NCBI GenBank assembly: GCA_963695675.1
Contig: CAVOGY010000007.1
Span: 496,001-560,000, forward strand
Length of the DNA: 64,000 nt
Reading direction: 5' to 3'
Source of the DNA: DASUPK01 sp963695675
GTDB taxonomy: Bacteria; Actinomycetota; Thermoleophilia; Solirubrobacterales; 70-9
Shown: positions 7,390 through 16,789 of the stretch, piece after piece
Position numbering within the stretch: the first letter of the stretch is position 1
How the letters are laid out: every line of letters starts with the position of its first letter
Program-made: the position numbers and the translations under genes
Notes under the pieces: generated by a model
The model's database searches: none
What the model was told of the DNA's origin: nothing
Seen by the model: the letters and a program-made list of their open reading frames with translations, nothing else

Positions 7390-9090
7390 ATGCAGCTGAT
7401 CTCACGGCCAAGACTGACGCACGCCCGCGCCATGCTCGCCGCGATGGTGGCGCTGGTCGTGGTGGCCGGCGCGGCGCTTGCGGCACGTGAGGCGGAGGGT
7501 GCGCCCGGCCAGCCGAATGTCCTCTTCATCCTCACCGACGACATGACGACCAGCGAGCTGGCCGGCATGCCGAACGTACAGTCGCTGATCGCCGCGCAGG
7601 GGACCACCTTCAACGAAGCGTACGTCTCGTTTCCGCTCTGCTGTCCCTCCCGGGCGACGATGTTGAGCGGGCTGTACATGCACAACCACGGCGTGCGCGG
7701 CAACTTTCCACCGCTGGGGGGGTGGCCCAAGTTCAGACCCCGAGAGTCGAACGACCTCCCGGTCTGGCTGCGGGGCGACGGCTACTACAACGTCCATATC
7801 GGCAAGTACTTGAACGGCTACGCACTGCAGGACCACCAGCTGACCGACCCCCTGCCGGTCCCCGAGGGATGGAACGAGTGGTACGGAAAGGTCTCGGAGG
7901 ATGCCCTCTACTTCGACTATCAGCTGATCGAGAAGACCGGACCCAGCGCCACCCCCCACATCACCTTCTACGGCGACCAGCCCAGCGACTACCAGACCGA
8001 CGTCTTCTCGAACCGCGCGGTCAACTTCATCAACGACCTGAATACCTCGACACAGGAGCCGTTCTGGCTCAATCTCTGGTTCAACTCCCCCCACGGCCCC
8101 TTCGACCCGGCGCCAAGGGACCTCTTCCGGCTCGCCGGTACTCCCCTGCCGAAGCTTCCCGGCGTCAACGAGAAGGACATCAGCGACAAGCCGAAGTGGC
8201 TGCGGCGTCAGGTCAGGAAGCGGCTCAGCAAGAAGCAGCTCAAGCTGATCGACGACGAGCGGCGTCGCCAGCAGGAGCAGCTGCTATCCGTCGATCAGGC
8301 GGTCGGCGAGCTGTTCGAGGCCCTGCAGAGCCGCGGCATCCTCAACAACACCTACGTCATCTTCGCCTCAGACAACGGGTTCTTCCGGGGCGAGCATCGG
8401 ATCGCGAGCGGCAAGTACCTGCCCTATGACCCCTCGTCCCGGGTGCCGTTGCTGATCCGCGGCCCCGGCATCCCGCACGGTGGCGTCAGCAACGAGCTGG
8501 TGTGGAACGGCGATATCCCGCAGACGATCGATCAGATCGCCTCCGGTTCCGAGAACCCGGCCGCCGACGGGCGCTCGCTCCTTGGCTATGCGGAGAACCC
8601 GACCCGCCGGTCGACCCGCCCGATCCTGCTCGAGGGCGACACGGGGCCGGGCGGGACGGGAGCCGAGTCCGCCCAGACGAGTGCCGCTCATGCGCGCGAG
8701 GCGCGGGTGGGAGTCGCCGACAAGCGCGGCGTCCGCAACCTCGAGCAGGAACCCGACGCGATCAAGTCGGCGAACAACACGAACGCCGCTCCGGCCTACC
8801 GATCCATTCGCACCGACCGCTACGAGTACACCATCTACGCGAACGGCCAAACCGAGCTCTACGACATGAAGCGCGACCCGGACCAGCTCAACTCACTCGC
8901 CCTGGACCCGCGCTACCGCTACGTCCGAAAGTGGCTGTTCGATCAGCTCGCGGTGTTGTCCGCCTGCACGGGGGCGTCCTGCCGGGTGGAGATCGGTCCG
9001 GACCCGGCCCCGCTGCCGAAGAGCGCGGTGCGGCCGAAGCGCAAGAAGAAGCAGCGCCACGGGACGAATCAGCCGGCCGTCAAGCCCTAG
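7390..9090 (+). CDS. Secreted sulfatase (formylglycine-dependent)
   Basis: 566 residues. An N-terminal signal segment (hydrophobic about residues 14-32) precedes the alkaline-phosphatase-fold start PNVLFILTDDM, with the metal-binding Asp pair at 50-51. The sulfatase signature is CCPSRATMLSG with Cys84 as the residue converted to formylglycine, and FASDNGFF carries later metal ligands. The family hydrolyses sulfate esters of glycans or small molecules outside the cell. The tail has CTGASC and a basic Lys/Arg-rich end (KRKKKQRHG). It is a paralogue of the sulfatase at 20158-21693. No formylglycine-generating enzyme is in the window. Substrate unknown. Confidence 0.9.
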   Translation: MQLISRPRLTHARAMLAAMVALVVVAGAALAAREAEGAPGQPNVLFILTDDMTTSELAGMPNVQSLIAAQGTTFNEAYVSFPLCCPSRATMLSGLYMHNHGVRGNFPPLGGWPKFRPRESNDLPVWLRGDGYYNVHIGKYLNGYALQDHQLTDPLPVPEGWNEWYGKVSEDALYFDYQLIEKTGPSATPHITFYGDQPSDYQTDVFSNRAVNFINDLNTSTQEPFWLNLWFNSPHGPFDPAPRDLFRLAGTPLPKLPGVNEKDISDKPKWLRRQVRKRLSKKQLKLIDDERRRQQEQLLSVDQAVGELFEALQSRGILNNTYVIFASDNGFFRGEHRIASGKYLPYDPSSRVPLLIRGPGIPHGGVSNELVWNGDIPQTIDQIASGSENPAADGRSLLGYAENPTRRSTRPILLEGDTGPGGTGAESAQTSAAHAREARVGVADKRGVRNLEQEPDAIKSANNTNAAPAYRSIRTDRYEYTIYANGQTELYDMKRDPDQLNSLALDPRYRYVRKWLFDQLAVLSACTGASCRVEIGPDPAPLPKSAVRPKRKKKQRHGTNQPAVKP

Positions 9091-9124
9091 CGGCTCAGGC
9101 CCCGCGGGCTAGGATCCAAGCGCT

Positions 9125-9198
9125 GGGGCACTATCTCAATTGGCTAGAGAGCCGGTCTCCAAAACCGGAGGTTCCAGGTTCGAGTCCTGGGTGCCCCG
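9125..9198 (+). tRNA. tRNA-Trp(CCA)
   Basis: Acceptor GGGGCAC/GTGCCCC, D arm TCTC..GAGA, anticodon stem CCGGT/ACCGG with loop CTCCAAA (anticodon CCA), T arm CCAGG-TTCGAGT-CCTGG, discriminator G. 74 nucleotides, no encoded CCA. It follows the sulfatase gene by 34 bp. Confidence 0.96.
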
Positions 9199-9222
9199 CT
9201 CCGAGCCCCCGCGGCCGGGTTT

Positions 9223-9651
9223 CTAGTCGCCCCGTCTCGCCACGACCGCGGTTCGGATCGCCTCGCGCAGCTCCTGCATCGGGGTCCCCTTCTCGACGTA
9301 GCCGTCCGCCCCGCGCTCGATCGCGGGAGCGCTCATTCGGTCGGCGGAGAAGCCGGAGAGCACCACGATCGCCACGTCGGGATCGCCCTTGCGGACCTCC
9401 AGAATCGCCTCGAGGCCATTCATATCGGGCATGGAGAGGTCGAGCAGCACCGCCGCGGGCTGGATCTCGGCGATCCCCTCCAGCGCGCTCCGGCCATCGC
9501 CGGCCTCCCCCACCACCTCGAACCCGGGGTCGTCCTCCATGCCGAACTTGATCAGTTCGCGCAGCTCTGGGACGTCGTCGACCAGGAAGACCGAAATCGG
9601 CGCCCACTCGGCCAGGCTCCCGCCGTTGCGCTGGAGCTCAGGGGTGCGCAT
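9223..9651 (-). CDS. Stand-alone receiver (REC) domain protein
   Basis: 142 residues, a single CheY-like receiver domain: acidic pair in FLVDDVPELRELI, phospho-acceptor Asp in AVLLDLSMPDMNG, Ser in VVLSGFSAD, and the conserved Lys in DGYVEKGTP. There is no output domain after residue 135, so it probably works through protein contacts. No kinase is adjacent. The first 15 residues before the fold are atypical and the true start may lie further in. A possible short upstream reading frame overlaps its start (see 9638-9703). Confidence 0.85.
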   Translation of the reverse strand: MRTPELQRNGGSLAEWAPISVFLVDDVPELRELIKFGMEDDPGFEVVGEAGDGRSALEGIAEIQPAAVLLDLSMPDMNGLEAILEVRKGDPDVAIVVLSGFSADRMSAPAIERGADGYVEKGTPMQELREAIRTAVVARRGD

Positions 9652-9703
9652 CGAGGGCGAGCCCGATCACGGCGTTCGCGGCGACTGAGATTTGCCTGGT
9701 CAT
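9638..9703 (-). CDS. Possible 21-residue leader ORF overlapping the receiver gene
   Basis: An ATG at 9703, about 9 bases after a GGAGGG ribosome-site match, opens a 21-codon frame (MTRQISVAANAVIGLALDAHP) ending in TGA at 9638. The receiver gene's ATG at 9651 lies inside it in another frame. This could be a coupled leader peptide, or a sign that the annotated start of the receiver is wrong. There is no homology evidence. Confidence 0.3.
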   Translation of the reverse strand: MTRQISVAANAVIGLALDAHP

Positions 9704-9826
9704 CCGGACATCCCTCCTAGGCCCGTGCGGCCGAGGGCTTATGCCGCCGGAAGGGACATTCTCCCAGGCACCCGATCGCGCCGCATCGGTAGTTCCCCGA
9801 GCACGAAATTACAATCGAGGGGCCAC

Positions 9827-9911
9827 GCGGGCGTGGTGGAATCTGGAAGACACGCCGGCTTTAGGTGCCGGTGCTCGAAAGAGCGTGGGGGTTCGAGTCC
9901 CTCCGCCCGCA
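9827..9911 (+). tRNA. tRNA-Leu(TAG)
   Basis: Class II tRNA with a long variable arm: acceptor GCGGGCG/CGCCCGC, anticodon stem-loop CCGGC-TTTAGGT-GCCGG (anticodon TAG), variable arm TGCTCGAAAGAGC, T arm GGGGG-TTCGAGT-CCCTC, discriminator A. 85 nucleotides. Confidence 0.95.
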
Positions 9912-9969
9912 CTGCCGCCCGACGGGTAGCTGTAGCGCGTATCCAGGCGAGTCCATAGACTTGCTCGAC

Positions 9970-10575
9970 ATGGAAGCGGGAGCGATCCGTCCCGGATACG
10001 AGCTCTGGCGACCGAACAGGGAGAAGCCCGAAGCGAAGAGCGCTCGGGCTCTCGTCGTTTTCCTCCTGCTCGTCTCTGCCGCCCTGGCGCTTGTGATCAC
10101 CCTCGGCGGCTGGACTCGCCTGGAGGGCGGCAAGATCTTCGCCCTGCTCTTCGTCGCGATCTACGTGCTGTTCGCCTTCCTCGTCGCGCGCTGGAACCGC
10201 GGCGTCCTCCCCGTGACATCGGCCTTGGCGATCATCCTGGCGATCTTCGCCGGGATCGCCGCCCCAGCCTGGTTCGACCGGGCGAAGGAGGGTCTGAGCG
10301 ACCCCGCCCTGCCCCCGGACCTGCTTGGCCTCCTCACCCTCCTGATGGTCCCGCTCCAGGTGATACTGATCGCCGTGGCGATGGTCGCGTTCAACCAGGA
10401 CTGGCACGTGGAGGAGGAGAGGCCGATCGGCGACGAGATTCCACCGGCGGAGCCCCCCGAGGACGAGGGACCGACGGAATCGCGCAGCACGGGCCGACGC
10501 AGTGAAAGCAGTCGCAGCAGCCGCTCCATGCGCAGCACACGCGGCGCCGCGACTCGCCGGCCTAGAAAAGCCTGA
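9970..10575 (+). CDS. Four-helix membrane protein with basic Ser/Arg-rich tail, hypothetical
   Basis: About 201 residues from ATG at 9970 (MEAGAIRPGYELWRPN); the open frame extends back through the tRNA-Leu but this Met is the first sensible start. Four hydrophobic segments (about 27-46, 54-70, 77-93 and 115-138) are followed by an acidic stretch EEERPIGDEIPPAEPPEDEG and then a low-complexity tail rich in Ser and Arg (SRSSRSMRSTRG). The build suggests a small integral membrane protein with a cytoplasmic tail that may bind nucleic acid or acidic partners. I do not recognise the family. Its 3' end overlaps the convergent SRAP gene by 14 bp. Confidence 0.7.
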   Translation: MEAGAIRPGYELWRPNREKPEAKSARALVVFLLLVSAALALVITLGGWTRLEGGKIFALLFVAIYVLFAFLVARWNRGVLPVTSALAIILAIFAGIAAPAWFDRAKEGLSDPALPPDLLGLLTLLMVPLQVILIAVAMVAFNQDWHVEEERPIGDEIPPAEPPEDEGPTESRSTGRRSESSRSSRSMRSTRGAATRRPRKA

Positions 10576-11239
10576 GCGGCGGCTCGATCAGCGCGGGCCC
10601 GTCCTGGCGGACGTCGTTGACCGCGTCTGAGACCTCGATCACCTCGAGCTCATCCGTCGGCACCAACAGTTGCTGGAGATCCCCGAGGCCTGCCTCGGGA
10701 TCGAGCCAACCCGGCTCGGCCTCTCGGGCGAGGATCACCGGCATGCGGCCGTGAATCGGCGCCACCACTGGCCCGGGCTCGCAGGTGACGATCGCGCACG
10801 AGTGAATGGATGAGCCGTCGGCCCGTCGGGCAGCCGCCCACAGGCCCGCGAACGCGAACGGCTCACGCTCCGGCCGGGTGATCCAGACAGGCCTCTTGCC
10901 GGTCTCCTCCTCACGCCATTCATAGAAACCGTCGGCGACGATCAGGCAACGATGCGTCAGAAAGGCGTCCCTGAACGCCGGCGCCTCCGCAACCGTCTCC
11001 GCCCGCGCATTGATCAGCAGACGGTCGAACGAATCGGCATCCGCGTAGTGCGGGATCAGTCCCCAGCGCAGGATCCCCGGCTCCCGCGCTCCCTCCGCAT
11101 TCAGCCGAATCGCCAGAACGGGGTCGGTCGGTGCCACGTTGTAGCGCGGCGCCTGATCGATCTCCGCCGACTCGCGCAGCCCAAACCGAAACCGGAGCAG
11201 CCGCGGGTCGGGATCGGTGAGCGTGTAGCGCCCGCACAT
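10562..11239 (-). CDS. SOS response-associated peptidase (SRAP, YedK/HMCES family)
   Basis: 225 residues beginning MCGRYTLTDPDPRLL. After Met removal Cys2 is the catalytic nucleophile that forms a thiazolidine cross-link with abasic sites in single-stranded DNA. Conserved SRAP elements are visible: Asn in YNVAPTDPVLAI, ARAETVAEAPAFRDAF, the glutamate in DGFYEWREEETGKRPVWI, and His in PIHGRMPVIL. The length matches the family. It acts as a DNA-damage shield at replication forks. No LexA box was recognised upstream. Confidence 0.93.
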   Translation of the reverse strand: MCGRYTLTDPDPRLLRFRFGLRESAEIDQAPRYNVAPTDPVLAIRLNAEGAREPGILRWGLIPHYADADSFDRLLINARAETVAEAPAFRDAFLTHRCLIVADGFYEWREEETGKRPVWITRPEREPFAFAGLWAAARRADGSSIHSCAIVTCEPGPVVAPIHGRMPVILAREAEPGWLDPEAGLGDLQQLLVPTDELEVIEVSDAVNDVRQDGPALIEPPLRLF

Positions 11240-11249
11240 GGGCTGCAGA

Positions 11250-12140
11250 CTAGGGCGCGTCGCGGCCAGGCTTCCGCGCCAAACGAGCGATGACGCGACG
11301 CAACGTCTCGCGCACGGAGCCCGGCTCGAATCGCACTTGCTCGTGGGTGAAGCGAAGCGTGGTCAGCCCCGCGGCGGCATGGATCTGGTCGCGGCGACGA
11401 TCCTTGGCCTGCTGTGACGGCGTGCGGTGATAAGACAGGCCGTCCGTCTCGACCACGAGCCCCAACTCGCGCCAGAAGAAGTCCACGCGGAAGCCGTTGA
11501 TCTCGCGGCCTGTTTCCGGCATCGGGAGGGCCGCCGAGCTGACGAGCCGAAGAAATCGCCGCTCGAGTTCGGAATCCGTGAGGCGGAATACCCGGCGATC
11601 AAGGAGGCGGCGCAATGCGGGGACGCCGCGCTGACGGGTCATCCTCTCCAGCGCACGGCGCAGCCGCTCGGGATCTACTAGGCCAAGCTTGTCGGCCTCA
11701 TTGACCGCCGCCTCCAATTGCGGCTCGGTAAGCCGGGTGGCAAGGTCGACGAGAGTTCGGATCGGGCTGGTGACCGGAATGCCGCGCCGCGCTCGGCGAT
11801 CCTCTGACGCAATCACGATCCGACGATGAATGACCAGTCCCCGCGACCGCCGCTTCCTCACCGTGGGCAGTGTCACCTCGATCGGTCCCGGCTGAGTCTT
11901 GCGTATCTCCCACAGCTCAGCTGCGGATTGATGACTGAGCAGCGCACTCCGACCGCAAGCCAGCACGGCCGCCATCCAGCGGCCGTGCTGGCCGACGTCT
12001 GGCCTGCCAACAGCGAAAACACCCCGACGGACGGGGTGGAGCCAGCCACGCCGCGATCGATGCATGATTGCGCTCGGCGTCAAATCGAGATGGAGTAGCT
12101 GCTCTCGCGAGACCACGCCGTGTTGGCGACCCGCTAACAC
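11250..12140 (-). CDS. AbiEi-like winged-helix protein with C-terminal DUF559/Vsr-like nuclease fold
   Basis: 296 residues from a GTG start. The N-terminus (GVVSREQLLHLDLTPSAIMH, then RRGWLHPVRRGVFAVG) matches the winged-helix of AbiEi-type antitoxin-like proteins. The C-terminal part (RFLRLVSSAALPMPETGREI, then NGFRVDFFWRELGLVVETDG and THEQVRF) matches the DUF559/Vsr-like PD-(D/E)XK fold, with the acidic residues in VDFFW and VVETDG as likely metal ligands. Such proteins are common as solitary genes in actinobacteria; no AbiEii-type nucleotidyltransferase partner is present. The cellular role is unknown. It sits beside tRNA-Leu(CAA). Confidence 0.8.
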   Translation of the reverse strand: MLAGRQHGVVSREQLLHLDLTPSAIMHRSRRGWLHPVRRGVFAVGRPDVGQHGRWMAAVLACGRSALLSHQSAAELWEIRKTQPGPIEVTLPTVRKRRSRGLVIHRRIVIASEDRRARRGIPVTSPIRTLVDLATRLTEPQLEAAVNEADKLGLVDPERLRRALERMTRQRGVPALRRLLDRRVFRLTDSELERRFLRLVSSAALPMPETGREINGFRVDFFWRELGLVVETDGLSYHRTPSQQAKDRRRDQIHAAAGLTTLRFTHEQVRFEPGSVRETLRRVIARLARKPGRDAP

Positions 12141-12261
12141 CCGGATGGTCGCCTCGACCGCGTCCCTGTCTGGCTTCTGGTCCGGTTGGCGTCCTATGGC
12201 GATGCAAAGGGACCAGAACCCGCTGTTCGCCCCCCTTCCTCGCCGGTTTGTGTATCAGCCA

Positions 12262-12346
12262 TGCCGGAGGTGGGATTCGAACCCACAAGCCCCGAAGGGC
12301 CGCCGGTTTTGAGCCGGCGCTGTATTCCAGTTCCAAGCACTCCGGC
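12262..12346 (-). tRNA. tRNA-Leu(CAA)
   Basis: The minus strand gives a class II tRNA: acceptor GCCGGAG/CTCCGGC, anticodon stem-loop GCCGG-CTCAAAA-CCGGC (anticodon CAA), a variable arm GCCCTTCGGGGC, T arm GTGGG-TTCGAAT-CCCAC, discriminator A. 85 nucleotides. Confidence 0.95.
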
Positions 12347-12390
12347 AGAAGGCAAACGATAGTCGCGCTGCGACGCGATAATCGCCACCG

Positions 12391-13629
12391 GTGGACGACT
12401 CGGGACGCACGGAGGTGATACGCGAGCTCTGCTCCTTCGAGGGGCGGGGCCCCGGGACCGACGCCGAGCGCCGGGCCGCGGGCATGCTCGCGAGCCGGCT
12501 TCGAGTGATTGGCCGGCGCGTCGAGGTCGAGCCCTTCTTCGCCCACCCGCAGTACGCCGTCGTCCACCTGATCCACGCGGCGATGGGCGTCGCGGGGAGC
12601 CTGATCGCCACGGTGCAGCCCGCGGTCGGATTCGCCCTCGTCCTGCTCGCGGCCGTCTCGACCTACCTCGATCTCAACACGCGGCTGTATCTCGTCCGCT
12701 CGCTGTTCTTCCGCCGCGTCTCCCAGAACGTCGTCTCCCCCGGCAACCGACCCGACGCGCCCGCTCGCCTCATCCTCACCGCGCACTACGACGCCGCCCG
12801 GACCGGCTACATCTTCTCCAAGGCCTCCAACCGAATCCGGCGGCTGCCAGAGCGCGTCCGTCTCGGGCTCGGCCCGTTCCGGCTCTTCTTCTGGGTCGGC
12901 CTCGCACCCCTCCTGCCGATCATCGGCGCCCGCATGGCCGGACTCGACGCGACCTGGCTCTCCGCGCTCCAGGCCATCCCGACGATCGTGCTCATCGTGG
13001 CCGCCTTCCTGCTCGCCGACATCGCGCTCTCGGAGATCGTCCCCGGCGCCTACGACAACGCCTCGGGCGTGGCCGCTGTCCTCTCCGCGGCCGACGAGCT
13101 GACCGCAAACCCACCGGATCACCTCGACGTCTGGGTGGTCCTGACCGGCTCCGAGGAGTCCCTCTGCGAGGGCAGCAGAGCCTTCGTTCGCGCCCGAGGC
13201 AAGCAGCTCGACCGCGACACGACCTACTTCGTCAACGTCGACTCCGCCTCATTCGGACAGGTCGCCTACGAGGTCAGCCAGGGCGCGGTGATCAGCCTGC
13301 CCCACGACCGGCAGCTGATCGAGCTCTGCGAGGCCCTCGCTGCCGCCGGCCTCGCGGATGGCGGCGGCGCCATGCCGATCCGCCACCCCCTCCTCGACGA
13401 CGCCCTTCCCCCACGCGTCCGCCGGATGCGATCGATCACTCTGCGCACGACGGATCCGGAGGGCAACCTGGCCCCCTGGTACCACACGCACGACGACGTC
13501 CCGGAGCGCGTCGACCCCGCCGCCCTGACCCGCGCCACCGACTTCGTCGTCGCCCTCGCCCGGCTGATCGACCGCGATGCTGGCCGTCGCGTCGCCCAAG
13601 GACCGGCGCCCGAGGCAGCGCCCGTGTAA
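12391..13629 (+). CDS. M28-family metallopeptidase, membrane-anchored
   Basis: 412 residues from a GTG start (VDDSGRTEVIREL). Zinc-peptidase motifs are visible: LILTAHYDAART (first metal His/Asp), GAYDNASGVAAVL (bridging Asp), and VVLTGSEESLCEGSRAF (catalytic Glu-Glu), with a late His in WYHTHDDV. Hydrophobic segments around residues 52-85 and 170-205 suggest membrane association, inserted between the first and second metal motifs. The family removes N-terminal amino acids or cleaves peptides. It lies 10 bp upstream of the acetoacetyl-CoA synthetase gene and may be co-transcribed with it, though no metabolic link is evident. Confidence 0.85.
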   Translation: MDDSGRTEVIRELCSFEGRGPGTDAERRAAGMLASRLRVIGRRVEVEPFFAHPQYAVVHLIHAAMGVAGSLIATVQPAVGFALVLLAAVSTYLDLNTRLYLVRSLFFRRVSQNVVSPGNRPDAPARLILTAHYDAARTGYIFSKASNRIRRLPERVRLGLGPFRLFFWVGLAPLLPIIGARMAGLDATWLSALQAIPTIVLIVAAFLLADIALSEIVPGAYDNASGVAAVLSAADELTANPPDHLDVWVVLTGSEESLCEGSRAFVRARGKQLDRDTTYFVNVDSASFGQVAYEVSQGAVISLPHDRQLIELCEALAAAGLADGGGAMPIRHPLLDDALPPRVRRMRSITLRTTDPEGNLAPWYHTHDDVPERVDPAALTRATDFVVALARLIDRDAGRRVAQGPAPEAAPV

Positions 13630-13639
13630 AGATCGCAAG

Positions 13640-15634
13640 GTGGAGGAGAGCACCGTCGGGGCGGAGATTCTCTGGGCACCCTCGGCCGAGATGATCGAGC
13701 GATCCCAGCTCGCGCGGTACATGCGCTGGCTCGCCGAGAACCGCGACCTCCACTTCGACGACTACCACGCCCTGTGGCGGTGGTCGGTCAGCGAGGTCGA
13801 GGAGTTCTGGGGCACGATCTGGGAGTACTTCGGGGTGATCTCGAACCAACCCTACGACGAGATCCTGCCCGAGCGGATCATGCCCGGCGCGCGCTGGTTC
13901 CCGGGCACCCAGCTCAACTACGCGGAGCACATCTTCCGCGGCAAGGCCGACGATGAGGTGGCGCTCGTCTACGCCTCTGAGCTGCGCCCGCTCAGCGAGC
14001 TGCGTTGGGGAGCGCTGCGCGAGCAGGTCGGGGCAATGCGGGAAGGACTCCGCGCCCTCGGGGTCGGCAGGGAGGACCGCGTCGCCGCCTACCTCCCGAA
14101 TGGCCCGGAAGCGCTGATCGCCTTCCTGGCCACCGCCAGCCTCGGCGCAACCTGGTCCAGCTGCTCACCGGACTTCGGCCCCGGCAGCGTCGTCGACCGA
14201 TTCGCCCAGATCGAGCCGAAAGTGCTCCTTTGCGTCGACGGCTACCGGTATGGCGCCAGGGACTTCGACCGCCTCGACACCGTCGCCGACATCGCCGGCC
14301 GGATCCCGAGCCTCGAACGGATCGTGGTCGTCCCCTACCTGAGCTCCTCGCCCGAGCTCGCCCGCCTGGAGCAGGCACAGAAGACGCCCCCGATGACCTG
14401 GAGCCAGCTGCTCGATCTCGGCGCGGGCGTCGAGCTCGCCTTCGAGCGCGTGCCCTTCGATCATCCCCTCTGGGTCCTCTACTCGTCAGGAACGACCGGC
14501 CTGCCGAAGCCGATCGTCCACGGGCACGGCGGGATCCTGCTCGAGCAGCTCAAGAAGAGCTACCTACACCTCGATGCCAAGACCGGGGACCGCATCTTCT
14601 GGTTCACGACGACCGGCTGGATGATGTGGAACTTCCTCGTCGGCGCCCTGCTCACCCCGGCCTCGATCGTCCTCTACGACGGCAACCCCGCGACCCCGGA
14701 TATGGGCATCCTCTGGGACCTCGCGCAGCGCACGGGCATCACCTGCTTCGGCACCAGCGCCGCCTACATCGCCGCCTGCATGAAGGACGGGGTGGAGCCG
14801 AGTACCGGCCGCGACCTGTCGCGGCTGCGCTCGGTCGGCTCGACGGGTTCCCCCCTCTCGCCCGAGGGCTTCGAGTGGGTCTACGAGCACGTCGGCTCCG
14901 ACACCTGGCTGTTCTCGACCAGCGGCGGCACTGACCTCTGCACGGCCTTCGTCGGAGGCGTCCCCCTCCTCCCCGTCTACCGCGGCGAGCTCCAGGCCCG
15001 TTCCCTCGGCGCCAAGGTTGAGGCGTTCGATGAGGACGGCAATTCCGTGATCGACGCGGTCGGTGAGCTGGTGATCACCGAGCCCATGCCCTCGATGCCG
15101 GTCTTCTTCTGGGGAGACGACGACGGCTCCCGCTACCGCGCCAGCTATTTCGAGATGTACCCGGGTGTCTGGCGCCACGGCGACTGGATCGAGATCACCT
15201 CTCGCGGCACGGCCATCATCTACGGCCGCTCCGACTCCACCATCAACCGCGGCGGAATCCGGATGGGCACGAGCGAGATCTACAGGGCGGTCTCGGCGGT
15301 CCCCGAGGTCCTCGACTCCCTGGTGGTCGATGTGCCCAGGCAGGGCACCGAGGGGTGGATGCCGCTGTTCGTGGTCCTGAAGGATGGTGCCGAGCTGGAC
15401 GACGAGCTGGTCGCCGAGATCAAGAGCAGGATCCGGGAGCAATGCTCCCCGCGCCATGTCCCCAACGAGATCTTCCAGATCGCCGAGGTGCCGCGGACGC
15501 TGAGCGGCAAGGTCCTGGAGGTCCCGGTCAAGCGGATCCTGATGGGCGAGGCACCCGAGCGCACGGCAAGCCGGGACTCCCTCGGGAACCCCGCCGCGCT
15601 CGACTACTTCGAGGAACTGTCGCGCACGCTCTGA
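13640..15634 (+). CDS. aacS: Acetoacetyl-CoA synthetase
   Basis: 664 residues from GTG at 13640; the open frame reaches back to 13577 but overlaps the previous gene, and the family N-terminus (ILWAPSAEMIERSQLARYMR) begins just after this start. Adenylate-forming motifs: P-loop YSSGTTGLPKP with the following HGHGG, the GSTGSPL segment, GDWIEI, and GRSDSTINRGGIRMGTSEIY with the C-terminal catalytic Lys in LSGKVLEVPVKRIL. It activates acetoacetate to acetoacetyl-CoA with ATP in the cytosol. In context it could pass ketone-body carbon to 3-hydroxybutyryl-CoA dehydrogenase (19161) and the crotonyl-CoA carboxylase route (38948). Confidence 0.93.
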   Translation: MEESTVGAEILWAPSAEMIERSQLARYMRWLAENRDLHFDDYHALWRWSVSEVEEFWGTIWEYFGVISNQPYDEILPERIMPGARWFPGTQLNYAEHIFRGKADDEVALVYASELRPLSELRWGALREQVGAMREGLRALGVGREDRVAAYLPNGPEALIAFLATASLGATWSSCSPDFGPGSVVDRFAQIEPKVLLCVDGYRYGARDFDRLDTVADIAGRIPSLERIVVVPYLSSSPELARLEQAQKTPPMTWSQLLDLGAGVELAFERVPFDHPLWVLYSSGTTGLPKPIVHGHGGILLEQLKKSYLHLDAKTGDRIFWFTTTGWMMWNFLVGALLTPASIVLYDGNPATPDMGILWDLAQRTGITCFGTSAAYIAACMKDGVEPSTGRDLSRLRSVGSTGSPLSPEGFEWVYEHVGSDTWLFSTSGGTDLCTAFVGGVPLLPVYRGELQARSLGAKVEAFDEDGNSVIDAVGELVITEPMPSMPVFFWGDDDGSRYRASYFEMYPGVWRHGDWIEITSRGTAIIYGRSDSTINRGGIRMGTSEIYRAVSAVPEVLDSLVVDVPRQGTEGWMPLFVVLKDGAELDDELVAEIKSRIREQCSPRHVPNEIFQIAEVPRTLSGKVLEVPVKRILMGEAPERTASRDSLGNPAALDYFEELSRTL

Positions 15635-15687
15635 GCAGAGATTTCGGGACTTTGTGAACCAGGCCGGAAGAATCAGCGTAGGCAGCG

Positions 15688-16789
15688 GTGAACACCACGG
15701 TCCGCTTACCGGGAGAACCCACCGTGAACACCGCAGGCATCCCATCCCGCCAGAGCTGGAAGCAAGACCTCGCCCCGTACCTTGAGGTCGACCGCCGGCG
15801 CAGCCTCGGGCAGATAGCAAGCGTCGTCCTCCCGTACCTCGCCGTCTGGATGGTTGCTGCCCTGATCGAGCCAGGCGCCCCGGTTGCATTCGGTCTCGGC
15901 CTGGTCGCGACCGTCTTTCTCAGCCGCATGTACTCGCTCTTCCACGATCTCACGCATAACTCGTTGTTTGCATCGCGGCATGCGAACAGCCGCTGGGGCC
16001 ACCTGCTCGGGTTCCTGCTGTTCACCCCCTACCGGTGGTGGCAGCGCCAGCACCGCGTGCACCACGCCCACACAGGCGACCTCGACCACCGCGGCGTGGG
16101 CGAGATCAACACGATGACCCTCGCCGAGTACGAGAGGGCATCCCGCCTTCGACAGGCTGGGATACCGCCTCTACCGGAACCCTCTCTTGATGTTGCTTGT
16201 GGGCCCGAGCCTCGTGTTCCTGTTCGAGCGCCGGTTCCCGCAGCGAGGCATGACCCGGAGGATCCTGGCGAGCGTCGTGGCGACGAACCTCGCGCTCGTG
16301 GCCTGGGTGCTGGGCTGGAGCGCGGTCACGGGCTGGCAGACCTTCATCCTGATCCAGGGGACGACGCTGATCGCCGGCGGCGCCATCGCCGCCTGGATGC
16401 TCTACATCCAGCACCAGTACGAGGACACCTACTACCAGGCGCCTGGAACGTGGAAGTTCGAGCTTGCCGCGCTGCGGGGCAGCTCCTACCTCAAGCTGCC
16501 AGGCCCGCTCGCCTGGATCGTCGGCAATGCCAACTACCACCACGTCCACCATCTGAGCGCGAGGATCCCGAACTATCACCTGCGTGCCGCGCATCAGTCC
16601 CACCCGATGTTCTGGCGCACGCCCGTGGTCACGCTCCGCGGCAGCATCCAGACCTTCCGGCTGAAGCTGTGGGACACGGAGAGCGAGTCGCTGGTCCCGT
16701 TCCCCGGTCGCCGCGAACGCTCGGGATTGAAACGCGACCGGGCGGAGGCCCGGCTTCGCCATCAGATCGCGGCCACCAGCGGCCGCTAG
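15688..16789 (+). pseudogene. Fatty acid desaturase, interrupted by a frameshift
   Basis: The first frame (15688 to about 16147) encodes a membrane desaturase with HDLTHNSLF and HRVHHAHTG histidine boxes. At about 16146-16148 the frame jumps +1: removing one C gives RASRFDRLGYRLYRNP, and the second frame continues to 16789 with more membrane helices and the third box HHVHHLSARIP. Together they make a complete di-iron fatty acid desaturase of about 367 residues acting on membrane-lipid acyl chains. The rest is well conserved, so a sequencing insertion in a C-rich stretch is as likely as real inactivation. The start may be GTG 15688 or GTG 15724, the latter after GGGAG. The end overlaps convergent carboxylase gene stop. 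Confidence 0.85.

Noticed and set aside
11250..12140. Complete AbiE abortive-infection system
   Set aside because: Only an AbiEi/DUF559-like protein is present; the nucleotidyltransferase toxin partner is missing.
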